A stretch of DNA of 64,000 nt, taken from positions 499,068,601 through 499,132,600 of the forward strand of contig NC_053035.3 in the NCBI RefSeq assembly GCF_002575655.3. Reading direction: 5' to 3'. This stretch comes from Aegilops tauschii subsp. strangulata. Its lineage: Eukaryota > Streptophyta > Magnoliopsida > Poales > Poaceae. Each line of letters opens with the position of its first letter. The stretch's first letter is position 1. Made by a program: the position numbers and the translations under genes. Under the pieces are notes generated by a model, which saw only the letters and a list, made by a program, of their open reading frames with translations, searched no databases and was not told the DNA's origin. Shown here one piece after another: positions 35,649 through 45,249 of the stretch.

Positions 35649-36751
35649 AATAACACGAGCCATCGAACTCCATAACCGCCATATCTGGGATAGAGAAGGG
35701 CGATCCCTTGGAGTGGGATTCACATACAGTTGCCCGTAACATCTACCATTCGAGCCTAGCAGGTGGAACTCGGATCTGTCAACAGTGTCAAAGCGGCAAA
35801 TAGCAGGCGGAGGAGAAGCCACCGATGTCATGTGTAGACCCCTTCTAGGTCTTGCGGATCGTGCTATTACAGCAATTTGGTTGGTTGATCCCCAAAAAAA
35901 GGAATTTGGTTGGTTTTCTTGAAGCCCTAGCTTGTTGTGCCGTCCTATTCTCTCAATGCAATTTAGCAAATGCTACTACAGTACAGTAAAGGGCACAAAG
36001 AAAAAGCACGCAGTGAAGGAAAATACCTCCATATCAAAGCTGCTACTTATCTTGTTGGTTATCAGGATGTGGATATGTAGAATTTTCTCTAGCCACGGCA
36101 ACAGACGTGCATTCATCGAGGGGGTTCACTACAGAACAAAATAAATGCTGACGTTAGTTGTTGAGGGTACGTTTGACATCCCTAAGAGACTAGATAATGA
36201 AAAGATGAATCGTCAAACCTGGATGAACAAAGACGCTACCAAGTGGATGAATCTGATGGCCTGTCCTCCCTTGAAGATCATGCGTCCTCCCTTGAAGGCG
36301 CCACCAGGGCCATGGACGCCTCATACACCGCCGCCGACATGTTGTAGTGATGAGGTATCGTGCAGGATCTGACACAGGATCACCTTCAGGCAAGATGAAT
36401 AGGTCTTCAGGGGCACGACGGCAGCGGCGGCGCCATGGCCGGGACTGGTGACGACGGCGGCGGCGAGCGAGCGGGAGGGTGGCGGCGGCTGCGTGCGAGT
36501 GGGAGGCCGGAGGATCACCACTCATTGTGCTTGACATATCACTACAAGAAACCTGTTAATCCATGACGGATTTCTAATGACATTTTTGGAAACTCTCATC
36601 GATGACCTGGTAAAACCCCACAAGCCCGGTGAAAGCCCGCTAAAGCCCGTCTAACCGTTCCCGTATAAAAACTTAACCCTAAATTCCCTCCTCGGCCCCT
36701 GCATCGTGTCCCACAGCACGTCGCCACCCCTCGTCCCTCCCACAGCTCGTA
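35649..36751. other. Foreign segment between the two D copies
   Basis: This 1.1-kb segment is unlike the AT-rich element around it. Its GC-rich parts (35650-35950 and 36240-36530) have gene-like composition but no recognisable domain. At 36540 a CACTACAAGAAACC terminus of a different CACTA family starts and runs about 210 bp to the second D copy. Capture of outside DNA, or tandem duplication around it, is the likely origin. Confidence 0.5.
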
Positions 36752-36974
36752 AACCTTAATAAAATAAAATAAAATAAACTATAGTAACTACAATAAATAA
36801 ACCTTAATAAATTAAGTAAAAATAGCAGCAGTAAAATAAATAAAAATAGCAGCAGTAAAATAAATAAAAATAAAATAATTAAAGTAAAATACATAAGTAA
36901 TTAGAAATAAAATAATTAGGTTTTTTGTTGTAAGTAGAAACAAAACAAAACAAATAAAGCAAAAGAGAAAAAAA
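36752..36974 (+). repeat. Direct duplication D, copy 2
   Basis: Near-identical to 35426-35648, but here it continues into the conserved GCCACCTACTGGGCC block, as in the second cassette at 43.3 kb. This suggests that copy 2 keeps the original right-hand context. Confidence 0.8.
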
Positions 36975-36990
36975 CAGAGGAAAAAATTAT

Positions 36991-37080
36991 GCCACCTACT
37001 GGGCCACCACGGCCTGAATACGACTAGAAACCCATCCATGGGCCAGGATTCAGGCCCGCAGAAGGCCCAGTAGGCCCCAC
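36991..37080 (-). ncRNA. Hairpin A, copy 1
   Basis: Arms CCTACTGGGCC (36995-37005) and GGCCCAGTAGG (37064-37074) pair over 11 bases. Inner arms GGCCTGAAT (37011-37019) and ATTCAGGCC (37048-37056) pair over 9. It lies downstream of the minus-strand TATA block at 37149-37197. Two related copies are at 41992 and 43361. Confidence 0.45.
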
Positions 37081-37148
37081 AGGCAAAGAGAACAGTTAGG
37101 CCCGAAAGCCTGCAGTTGAGAGGAGTTCGAGAGGGTGGGCGCAGCAGC

Positions 37149-37197
37149 GCTTATAAACCACTCTCGAGCTCTCTCAACTAGCGAGGTGGGACTAAAC
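37149..37197 (-). promoter_or_regulatory. TATA block 2 (minus)
   Basis: Inverted copy of the TATA block: CTTATAAACC near its left end and GGTGGGACTAAA at its right. It would drive leftward transcription through hairpin A copy 1. Confidence 0.5.
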
Positions 37198-37219
37198 TTT
37201 TGACGCGGGGCAGCACAAG

Positions 37220-37345
37220 GCCTTTGGTCCCGGTTGGTGCCACCAACCGGGACTAAAGGGGGCATTGGTCCCGGTTCGTGGCACCAACCGGGACCAAAGG
37301 CCTTTAGTCCCGGTTGGTGCCACCAACCGGGACCAATGAGTTCCC
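37220..37345 (+). repeat. Internal CACTA palindrome array 1
   Basis: Three to four units built on GGTCCCGGTTGGTGCCACCA, like the terminal arrays but about 2.3 kb inside the element and directly before the transposase region. Confidence 0.75.
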
Positions 37346-37362
37346 TATATATACCCCATCGC
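37345..37362 (+). promoter_or_regulatory. TATA box of the tnp2 transcription unit
   Basis: CCCTATATATACCCCATC directly follows the internal array and is the first strong plus-strand TATA upstream of the transposase exons. A GC-rich leader and a likely leader-intron donor (ACCGTG|GTGAGCC, about 37620) follow. Confidence 0.5.
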
Positions 37363-37728
37363 CACAGCAGAGCACTCCAGAGTGCTCTGTTTTTTCTGGC
37401 CGGTGAGGGGAGGGCATTTGGGTGCTCTAGCTCACCTCCTATGCACATGAGGTGTTCGATGAAATGTCTGAGCCACACTAGTTAATCATTGTCCTCTCGA
37501 AACTCGACCTCCGAGCTCCATTTTCCCCGAGATTTGTCTAGGTTTAGCGGTCCATCACATCCCGTCCCCGTCTTCACCGCCGTCGATCGCCCGCCGATCT
37601 CGTCGCCAGCACCACCGTGGTGAGCCTCTTGTTCTTATCTTCTTTCTGAAAGGAAAAAAAATTCTTACTTTAGATAGTTACTTGTCTAATTTTGTTACTT
37701 TTATTATTCCTTCTTATTACATAGTGCG

Positions 37729-38175
37729 ATGGTTTTGGTATGCGCCCCCGTCGGCCCTCGTCCTGTCTATGATTCAGATGTGGTATATATTATCTTTTTA
37801 TAACTATTTGGTTCATTTATTGTTTATGAAAAATATACCGACCAACGTGACATAGATTTTATTTATCTAGGAGGTGGCTGAACCGGAAATTCTAACCGAC
37901 CCTATTGTCGAGAGGTTAAATTTAGTTGAAGAAGAAAATAATTACTTGAAGGAAAAAATAAAAAAATTGAGGAGGAGAAGATGATATTGGAGTTGCATGT
38001 TGCGGATGTCGTCGATGATCATAAGAGCAAGATGGATGCAATGCGCTTGAAGATTAGAAAGATTAGAAAATATGCCATTCATACCGAGGCTTGGTATCAT
38101 TATGCCGTTGGATCAATTGTTACCTTGGTTGCGATTATGATCGCATTTGTTTTCGCATTGAAATGTTTTACATAG
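37729..38175 (+). pseudogene. CACTA-encoded small coiled-coil membrane protein
   Basis: Exon 1 (37729-37782) starts MVLVCAPVGPRPVYDSDV and ends at a GTATAT donor. Exon 2 starts at 37871 after TTTATCTAG in the same phase. It encodes a Glu/Lys/Leu-rich coiled coil (VERLNLVEEENNYLKEK), then, in another frame from 37981, MILELHVADVV..., a basic stretch (RLKIRKIRK), and one clear transmembrane helix (GSIVTLVAIMIAFVFALK) near the C-terminus. An A-run at about 37955-37967 has shifted the frame by one base, so this copy is broken. The design, a coiled coil plus a C-terminal membrane anchor, is unexpected for a DNA transposon. Function is unknown. The exon may also be spliced to tnp2, whose ATG follows a CACGCAG acceptor. 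Confidence 0.6.
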
Positions 38176-38359
38176 TTTCAATGTATGGTTTAATTAATTA
38201 GATGCTCTGGAGAGCTATATATATGTTGTTAGATGAGAACTATGTATGTACTTTGGTTCTAATGTGATGATGAACTTCTATTAATTTGGTCACTTAATTA
38301 TCTATTCATGATGTTCTGTAATGGTTTTTGACACACTTAATTATATATAATGCACGCAG

Positions 38360-41300
38360 ATGAACCGGCAATGGATGTACGGTGACAGACACACCGCCGA
38401 GTACATTAAGGGCGTGCATGATTTTCTCGAAGTGGCTGAGGCAAACAAGCAGAATGGTTTTATGTGTTGTCCATGCCCTATATGTGGCAATACGAAGTCT
38501 TACTCTGACCGAAAAATCCTTCACACCCACCTGCTTTACAAGGGTTTCATGCCACACTATAATATTTGGATGAGGCACGGAGAAATAGGGGTTATGATGG
38601 AAGACGGCGAAGAAGAAGAGGACGATGACAACTATGTGCCCCCTGAATACGGTGATGCTGCAACGGGGGAAGCTGCTGAAGATCAAGAGGAACCAGACAA
38701 TGTGCCCAATGATGCTGCAAGGGGGGAAGCTACTGAAGATCAAGAGGAACCAGTGCCCGATGATGATGATCTCCGCCGGGTCATAGTCGATGCAAGGACG
38801 CAATGCGAAAGTCAAAAGGAGAAGCTGAAGTTCGGTCACATGTTAGAGGATCACAAAAAAGGGTTGTACCCCAATTGCGAAGATGGCAACACAAAGCTCG
38901 GTACCGTACTGGAATTGCTGCAGTGGAAGGCAGAGAATGCTGTGCCTGGCAAAGGATTTGAGAAGCTATTGAAAATATTGAAGAAGAAGCTTCCTAAGGA
39001 TAACGAATTGCCCGACAGTACATACACAGCAAAGAAGGTCGTATGCCCTCTAGGATTGGAGGTGCAGAAGATACATGCATGCCCTAATGACTACATCCTC
39101 TACCGCGGTGCGTACAAGGATCTGAACGCATGCCCGGTATGCGGTGCATTGCGGTATAAGATCAGACGAGATGACCCTGGTGATGTTGACGGCGAGCCCC
39201 CCAGGAAGAGGGTTCCTGCGAAGGTGATGTGGTATGCTCCTATAATACCACGGTTGAAACGTCTGTTCAGAAACGAAGAGCATGCCAAGTTGATGCGATG
39301 GCACGGTGAGGACCGTAAGAAAGACGGGAAGTTGAGAGCACCCGCTGACGGGTCGCAGTGGAGAAAAATCGAGAGAAAGTACTGGGCTGAGTTTGCAGCT
39401 GACCCAAGGAACGTATGGTTTGGTTTAAGAGCGGATGGCATTAATCCTTTCGGGGAGCAGAGCAGCAATCACAGCACCTGGCCCGTGACTCTATGTATGT
39501 ATAACCTTCCTCCTTGGATGTGCATGAAGCGGAAGTTCATTATGATGTCAGTTCTCATCCAAGGCCCTAAGCAACCCGGCAACGACATTGATGTGTATCT
39601 AAGGCCATTAGTTGAAGAACTTTTACAGCTATGGAATGGAAACGGTGTACGTACGTGGGATGAGCACAAACAGGAGGAATTTAACCTGCACGCATTGCTG
39701 TTTGTGACCATCAACGATTGGCCCGCTCTCAGTAACCTTTCAGGACAGACAAATAAGGGATACCATGCATTCACGCACTGTTTAGATGACACTGAAAGTA
39801 TATACCTGGACAAAAGCAGGAAGAATGTGTACGTGGGCCATCGTCGATTTCTTCCGACCAACCATCAATGTCGAAAGAAAGGCAAGCATTTCAAAGGCGA
39901 GGCAGATCACCGGAAGAAGCCCGCCATGCGTACCGGTGATCACGTACTTGCTATGGTCAATGATTTACACGTAATCTTTGGAAAGGGTCCCGGCGGACTA
40001 GCTGTTCTGAATGACGCTGAGGGACACGCACCCATGTGGAAGAAGAAATTTATATTTTGGGACCTACCCTACTAGAAAGAGCTAGAGGTCCGCTCTTCAA
40101 TCGACGTGATGCACGTGACGAAGAACCTTTGCGTGAACCTGCTAGGCTTCTTGGGCGTGTATGGGAATACAAAAGATACACCTGAGGCACGGGAGGACCT
40201 GCAACGTTTGCACGAAAAAGACGGCATGCCTCCGAAGCAGTATGAAGGTCCTGCCAGCTACGCTCTTACGAAAGAAGAGAAAGAAATCTTCTTTGAATGC
40301 CTGCTCAGTATGAAGGTCCCGACTGGCTTCTCGTCGAATATAAAGGGAATAATAAATATGCCAGAGAAAAAGTTCCAGAACCTAAAGTCTCATGACTGCC
40401 ACGTGATTATGACGCAACTGCTTCCGGTTGCATTGAGGGGGCTTCTACCGGAAAACGTCCGATTAGCCATTGTGAAGCTATGTGCATTCCTCAATGCAAT
40501 CTCTCAGAAGGTGATCGATCCAGAAATCATACCAAGGCTAAGGAGTGATGTGGCACAATGTCTTGTCAGTTTCGAGCTGGTGTTCCCACCATCCTTCTTC
40601 AATATCATGACGCACATCCTAGTTCATCTAGTCGACGAGATTGTCATTCTGGGGCCCGTATTTCTACACAATATGTTCCCCTTTGAGAGGTTCATGGGAG
40701 TCCTAAAGAAATATGTCCGTAACCGCGCTAGGCTAGAAGGAAGCATCTCCATGGGCCATCAAACAGAGGATGTCATTGGGTTTTGTGTTGACTTCATTCC
40801 TGGCCTTAAGAAGATAGGTCTCCCTAAATCGCGGTATGAGGGGAGACTGACTGGAAAAGGCACGCTTGGAGGGGGGACTCAATAATATGCAGGGACGGAT
40901 ATTCGTCGTCTCAAGCACACTACACAGTTCTACAGAACTCTACCTTGGTGACCCCGTATGTCGATGAACACAAGAACAGTCTGCGCTCCAAACACCTGGA
41001 GCAGTGTGACGACTGGATTACATGTGAACACATCAGGACTTTCAGCAGTTGGTTGGAAACACGTCTCAGAGGTGACACCACTGTTTGTGATGAGTTGTAC
41101 TCATTGTCCAGGGGACCATTTTCGACTGTATTGACTTACAAAGGATACGAGATAAATGGGAATACATTTTACACGATCGCCCAAGATCAAAAGAGCACCA
41201 ACCAAAACAGCGGTGTCCGCTTTGATGCAGCAACCGAGAGGGGAAAGGACACATATTATGGTTACATAATGGACATATGGGAACTTGACTACGGACATGA

Positions 41301-41721
41301 TTTTAAGGTCCCTTTGTTTAAGTGCAAATGGGTCAATCTGTCAGGAGGCGGGGTACAGGTAGACCCACAGTACGGAATGACAACAGTGGATCTGAACAAT
41401 CTTGGGTACACTGACGAACCGTTCGTCCTAGCCAATGATGTGGCACAGGTTATCTATGTGAAGTACATGTCTACCAGACTGAGGAAAAGAAAAGATAAGG
41501 AAGCGAATACATCATACGATGAGCCAAAGCGCCACATAGTTCTTTCAGGAAAAAGGGACATTGTGGGAGTGGAGGGCAAGACAGACATGTCTGAAGATTA
41601 TGAAAAGTTTCATGAAATTCCTCCCTTCAAAGTCAAGGCTGACCCAAGCATCCTGATAAACGATGAAGATTATCCATGGTTACGGTGCAATAAGCAAATG
41701 ACACAAGCGAAGAAAAAGTGA
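38360..41721 (+). pseudogene. CACTA tnp2-type transposase, disrupted
   Basis: The frame begins at ATG 38360 and follows the family order: transposase-associated domain (WMYGD..., CCPCPICGN), an acidic linker, the Transposase_21/tnp2 core (KLMRWHGEDR, DPRNVWFGLRADGINPF, LLFVTINDWPALSNLSGQ), DUF4218 (KSHDCHVIMTQLLPVALRG to FPFERFMGVLKKYVRNRARL), and DUF4216 (YYGYIMDIWELDYG, FKCKWVNL). Two lesions are seen. A TAG at 40073-40075 lies between DLPY and KELEVRSSIDVMH, where a Trp codon would be expected. A frame change lies in the G-run near 40870-40876, after GKGTLG; the other frame carries the homology from there and ends at 41721. With only two lesions over 3.3 kb it must have been active fairly recently. 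It normally acts in the nucleus, cutting at the CACTA ends. Confidence 0.9.
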
Positions 41722-41991
41722 AGACTTTCTCCCGCAACTATTATGATGATACCATGCCAACTTTGTAATAGACGAGTATGATACCATTGTCCGTTTCGTA
41801 CAAGAAGTGCATCTAGTTTTTGCCGTAACCCTCTCAACTTTCTTGCACATGCTATGTGGATGAAATGATGATACCATGCCAACTTTCAACCTTTTCAGAG
41901 TTCATTTGAAATGCTTTTCAATTTTAGGGTCTTATAGCTCAAAATAATTAGTAAATGCATGAAAAATAACAGGCCAAAAATTAAAAAGTAT

Positions 41992-42083
41992 GCCACCTAC
42001 TGGGCCAGCATGGCCTAAATACGATTAGAAACCCATCCATGGGCCAGGATTCAGGCCCGTAGAAGGCCCAGTAGGCCCACAGG
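41992..42083 (-). ncRNA. Hairpin A, copy 2
   Basis: CCTACTGGGCC (41996-42006) pairs with GGCCCAGTAGG (42065-42075). The inner arm is GGCCTAAAT here, with one mismatch to ATTCAGGCC. It lies downstream of the minus-strand TATA block at 42151-42198, immediately after the tnp2 3' end. Confidence 0.45.
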
Positions 42084-42150
42084 CATGTACAGAGAGGTTA
42101 GGCCCGTAAGCCTGCTTTAGAGAGGAGCTCGACAGCTCAGGCGCACCGCA

Positions 42151-42198
42151 CCTTATAAACAGGTGCGGCTCTCTCTTAGCTAGCGAGGTGGGACTAAA
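42151..42198 (-). promoter_or_regulatory. TATA block 3 (minus)
   Basis: CCTTATAAAC near its left end and GCGAGGTGGGACTAAA at its right: an inverted copy of the block at 42379. The two form a large inverted pair around a short palindrome array at 42225-42350. Confidence 0.5.
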
Positions 42199-42378
42199 CT
42201 CACCACCACGCCGTTGTGCAAGGCCATTGGTCCCGGTTGGTGGCACGAACCGGGACCAATTCCACCCTTTGGTCCCTGTTGGTGCCACGAACCGGTACTA
42301 ATGAGGCTGTGGCCCCACGAGCACCTTTAGTACCTGTTCGTGGCACAAACTGGTACTAGAGTTTCTTACTAAGAAGTT

Positions 42379-42428
42379 TTTTAGTCCCACCTTGCTAGCT
42401 GAGAGGCACTAGGAGCAGTTTATAAGCC
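42379..42428 (+). promoter_or_regulatory. TATA block 4 (plus)
   Basis: TTTTAGTCCCACC then GCTAGCTGAGAGG and AGTTTATAAGCCC. It is the closest relative of block 1, and hairpin 2 starts about 20-25 bases downstream of the TATA motif. Confidence 0.5.
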
Positions 42429-42440
42429 CTGAGTGCAGAG

Positions 42441-42582
42441 ACGATGAAGAAGAGGCGCAATGCTCACGTTGCTTAGCTTCAAACCTTGAGGAATAAGGTA
42501 GACTGCATCGAGCTATGTGCAGTGCAGTCTACACTATTCCGAAAGGCTTGAAGCAAATCAACGAGCATTGCGCCTCTTTTTT
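42441..42582 (+). ncRNA. Hairpin 2, microRNA-precursor-like
   Basis: AGAGGCGCAATGCTC (42451-42465) pairs perfectly with GAGCATTGCGCCTCT (42563-42577). Further in, GCTTCAAACCTT pairs with AAGGCTTGAAGC, and GTAGACTGC with GCAGTCTAC, with small bulges and a short loop near 42508-42516. The stem is about 60 bases with few mismatches, the geometry of a plant MIR precursor, and it sits about 20 bases after a TATA motif. I know of no microRNA with this sequence. Rice miR820, carried by CACTA elements, is a precedent. Confidence 0.5.
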
Positions 42583-42584
42583 AT

Positions 42585-43355
42585 TTTTAATAACTTATTA
42601 CAACTCCGGACTTCTTGTGTTCCGACAAAATAAAATAAAATTTATGAAACTAAAATTAACAAAGTATTTTCTGTTCAAAACATTATAAGAAACCTCTATT
42701 ATTATTGAAACTAAAATCATATAAAATTGATGCAACTAAAATTATCGAAGTATTTTCTGTTCAAAATCATTAAAAGCAAAAAGAATTTTCATAAAGAACT
42801 TTTTTGATAGAAACTTTAATAGCAAAAAGAATTATCATAAAGTAAAATAAATAAGTAATTAGAAACAAAATAAAATAAAGTAAATAAGTTTTTTGTTGTA
42901 AGTAGAAACAAAACAAAATAAATATAGCAAAAAAGAAAACAAAAAAACTAAATACAGCAAAAAGAATTTTCATAAAGAACTAATGGCACTAATAGAAAGT
43001 TTATATTTTTTCTAAAACTAATGGCACTAACAGACAGTTTATAATTTTGCTGACCTAAAAGCAAAAAGAATTAAAAAATAAAGCAAAAAACAAAAGAAAA
43101 TAAATAATGCAAAAAACAAAACAAAAAAACTGAAAAAAAAAATATTTTTATAGTAAAGTTAATCACAAACTTGTGATTCACACAAATTTCATAGAATTCA
43201 AATTTTAACTATTTAAATTTGAAAACTAATGGCACTAACAGAAAGTTTATAAATTTTCTGACCTAAAAGCACAAAGAATTAAAAAATAAAGCAAAAAACA
43301 AAAGAAAATAAATAATGCAAAAAACAGAACCAAAAAACTGGAAAAAAAATTAAAA
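42585..43355. other. AT-rich filler of cassette 2
   Basis: A-rich DNA with repeated AAAATTTTCTGACCTAAAAG-like and AATAAAGCAAAAAAC strings and a copy of GTTTTTTGTTGTAAGTAGAA, also present in both D duplications at 35.6 and 36.9 kb. No coding capacity. Confidence 0.5.
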
Positions 43356-43360
43356 AAACT

Positions 43361-43451
43361 GCCACCTATTGGGCCACCACGGCGTAAATACGACTACAAA
43401 CCCAACCTGGGCCAGGATTCAGGCCCGCAGAAGGCCCAATAGGCCCACAGA
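43361..43451 (-). ncRNA. Hairpin A, copy 3, with a compensatory change
   Basis: CCTATTGGGCC (43365-43375) pairs with GGCCCAATAGG (43433-43443). Compared with copies 1 and 2, the C-G pair has become T-A on both arms (43369 and 43439), so pairing is kept. It lies downstream of the minus-strand TATA-like block at 43520-43568. Confidence 0.5.
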
Positions 43452-43519
43452 CAGGACAGTGTGACATTAGGCCCGTAAGCCTGCATTTGAGAGGAGCTCG
43501 AGAGGGCAGCCGCAGTGGG

Positions 43520-43568
43520 GCTTATGAACCACTCCGAGCCCCTCTCAACTAGCGAGGTGGGACTAAAC
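43520..43568 (-). promoter_or_regulatory. TATA block 5 (minus), slightly degraded
   Basis: Here the motif reads CTTATGAACC on the plus strand (TTCATAAG on the minus strand), so the TATA core carries one substitution. The right part, CTCAACTAGCGAGGTGGGAC, is intact and matches blocks 2 and 3. Confidence 0.4.
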
Positions 43569-43579
43569 TTTTGGCCGCG

Positions 43580-43812
43580 GGCAGCGCAAGGCCTTTGGTC
43601 CCGGTTGGTGGCACCAACCGGGACTAAAGGGCCACGAACCGGTACCAATGCCCCCTTTAGTCCCGGTTGGTGCCACCAACCGGGACCAAAGGCCGTCGCT
43701 TCCCGCCCTTTGGGCTGCTGAAAAGGGACCTTTGGTCCCGGTTGGTGGCACCAACCGGGACTAAAGGGTGGCATTGGTCCCGGTTGGTGCCACGAACCGG
43801 GACCAATGCCCT
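43580..43812 (+). repeat. Internal CACTA palindrome array 2
   Basis: Five or more GGTCCCGGTTGGTGGCACCA-type units in alternating orientation. They are followed at once by TGCTATATAACCAGG (about 43812-43826), a probable TATA box for the Ptta/Ulp1-type transcription unit. Confidence 0.75.
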
Positions 43813-43849
43813 TGCTATATAACCAGGACTTGTGAAAATTTCACATCTC

Positions 43850-44935
43850 CGTCGCCTCCCTCGCCAGTTGCCCCCGCCGCCAGGCTGCCCAAATCGCTCG
43901 CGCGCTCCTCGTCGCCGTCTACGGCGCTGCCAACATCGTCGCCTCCCCGAGCCCGCACCGTCCTCGTCGCCGGCATCCCTCAGCCCGCCGTCCTCGTCGT
44001 CCCCGTCGCCGCGTGCCTCCCCGAGCCCACCCCTCGACGTCCCTGTCGCCGCCTGCCGTCCCGAGACCGCCGTCCCCGTCACCGCGTGCCGCCCCGAGCC
44101 CGTCGTCCTCGTCGCCGGACTCCTGCCATCGCCGCCCCCCTCGAAGTGAGCCCCCCCTTTCCCATGGTCCCGATCGAGCGCCGCTCTTGCGCCCGAGTGC
44201 CCCTTGCTCTCTGCCGCCCCTGCTCCATGGTCGCCGCCGGCCCCGACGCATTGAAGACCAGAAGGAGAGGAGAAGGAGAGGAGAGGAGAAGGAGTGGAGC
44301 AGCAGCAAGACGCCGTCCAATTTTCTGAATTTTCTGATTTTTTTACAGATATGAACAGTGCATATAGAGGGTGTTTGATCAAATGCTAGATGGCTTTGGG
44401 AATTTTTAGAATTTATGATATTTTTTGTGGTGAGGTACTGATGCAAGACAAAGGTGATGGCAAAATTTCAGAATTTTTGGATTGGTTTAGAATAGGTTTT
44501 CAGCAAGGAATTTGAATCTGGTTCAAATTTCATTTGAATGGAATTTGAAAATTTTGAACTATGGATCAGAAGGTTTTTGGTGAAATGGAGTGTGGGTACT
44601 GTCATGAAGTTGGAGTAATTTTTGTGGTTGTAAAAGAGTTAGGAAAATTTAGAATGTGCTAAATATGTCAAAAAATGTTTTTTTGTTCATATACAGAAAG
44701 TTATTATATATGACTATGGATATATGAGCAATGATGATCCATGGATGTATGCATTGATATATATGAGAAACGATGTTCATAGAATATTTACCAAGTATAT
44801 ATGTATTTTTGTTCATAGCATTTTTTTCCATTTATATATGTATGTGGCTATAGATGGATATATATGAGAAATGATGATCCATGGAAAAGTTTTATATATG
44901 CAAAAGTTACATTTGAAAAGTTTTATATATCTAGC
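43850..44935 (+). other. GC-rich leader and AT-rich spacer before the Ptta/Ulp1 gene
   Basis: Bases 43850-44290 are CCG/TCG-rich and probably form the 5' leader downstream of the TATA box at about 43812. Long frames there are composition effects. Bases 44330-44935 are AT-rich, without coding signal, and may be a leader intron. Confidence 0.4.
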
Positions 44936-45235
44936 TAGGAAAGGAAGAAGAAGAAAAAGAAGGAGAGGAAAAAGGAAATAAGAAGAGGAAGAAAGGAGAA
45001 GAAGAGGAGAGGAAGAAGAGGAGAAATAAATAAGAAGAGGAAAAAAGAAGAAAAAGAAGAGGAGAAGAAGAAAGGAATAGAAGAGAAGAAGAAAAAATAG
45101 AAAAAATTCTATTTTTTCTTCTTCTCTCCTCTATTCCTTTCTTCTTCTCCTCTTTTTTTTCTTCTTTTTTTCTTCGATCTTCTCCTCTATTCCTTTTCTT
45201 CTTCTCCTCTTTTTATTTCTTCTTCGTTTTCTTAT
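44936..45235. repeat. Purine tract and mirrored pyrimidine tract forming a giant hairpin
   Basis: About 170 bases of almost pure GA (AGAAGAGGAAGAAAGGAGAA and similar) are followed, after a centre near 45105, by about 125 bases of almost pure CT. Around the centre (about 45040-45165) the two halves are near reverse complements, so the RNA or single strand can fold into a long stem. Confidence 0.8.
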
Positions 45236-45249
45236 GTTTTATCGGGTCT

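Noticed and set aside
35488..35742. Phe/Tyr-rich membrane protein on the minus strand (also at 36679-37039)
   Set aside because: Produced by AAATAAATAAA-type simple sequence in the D duplications; no start context and no conserved motif.
43768..44328. Pro/Arg-rich 186-codon protein after the second internal CACTA array
   Set aside because: It starts inside the palindrome array and crosses the TATA box. The region behaves like a GC-rich leader, with long frames on both strands.
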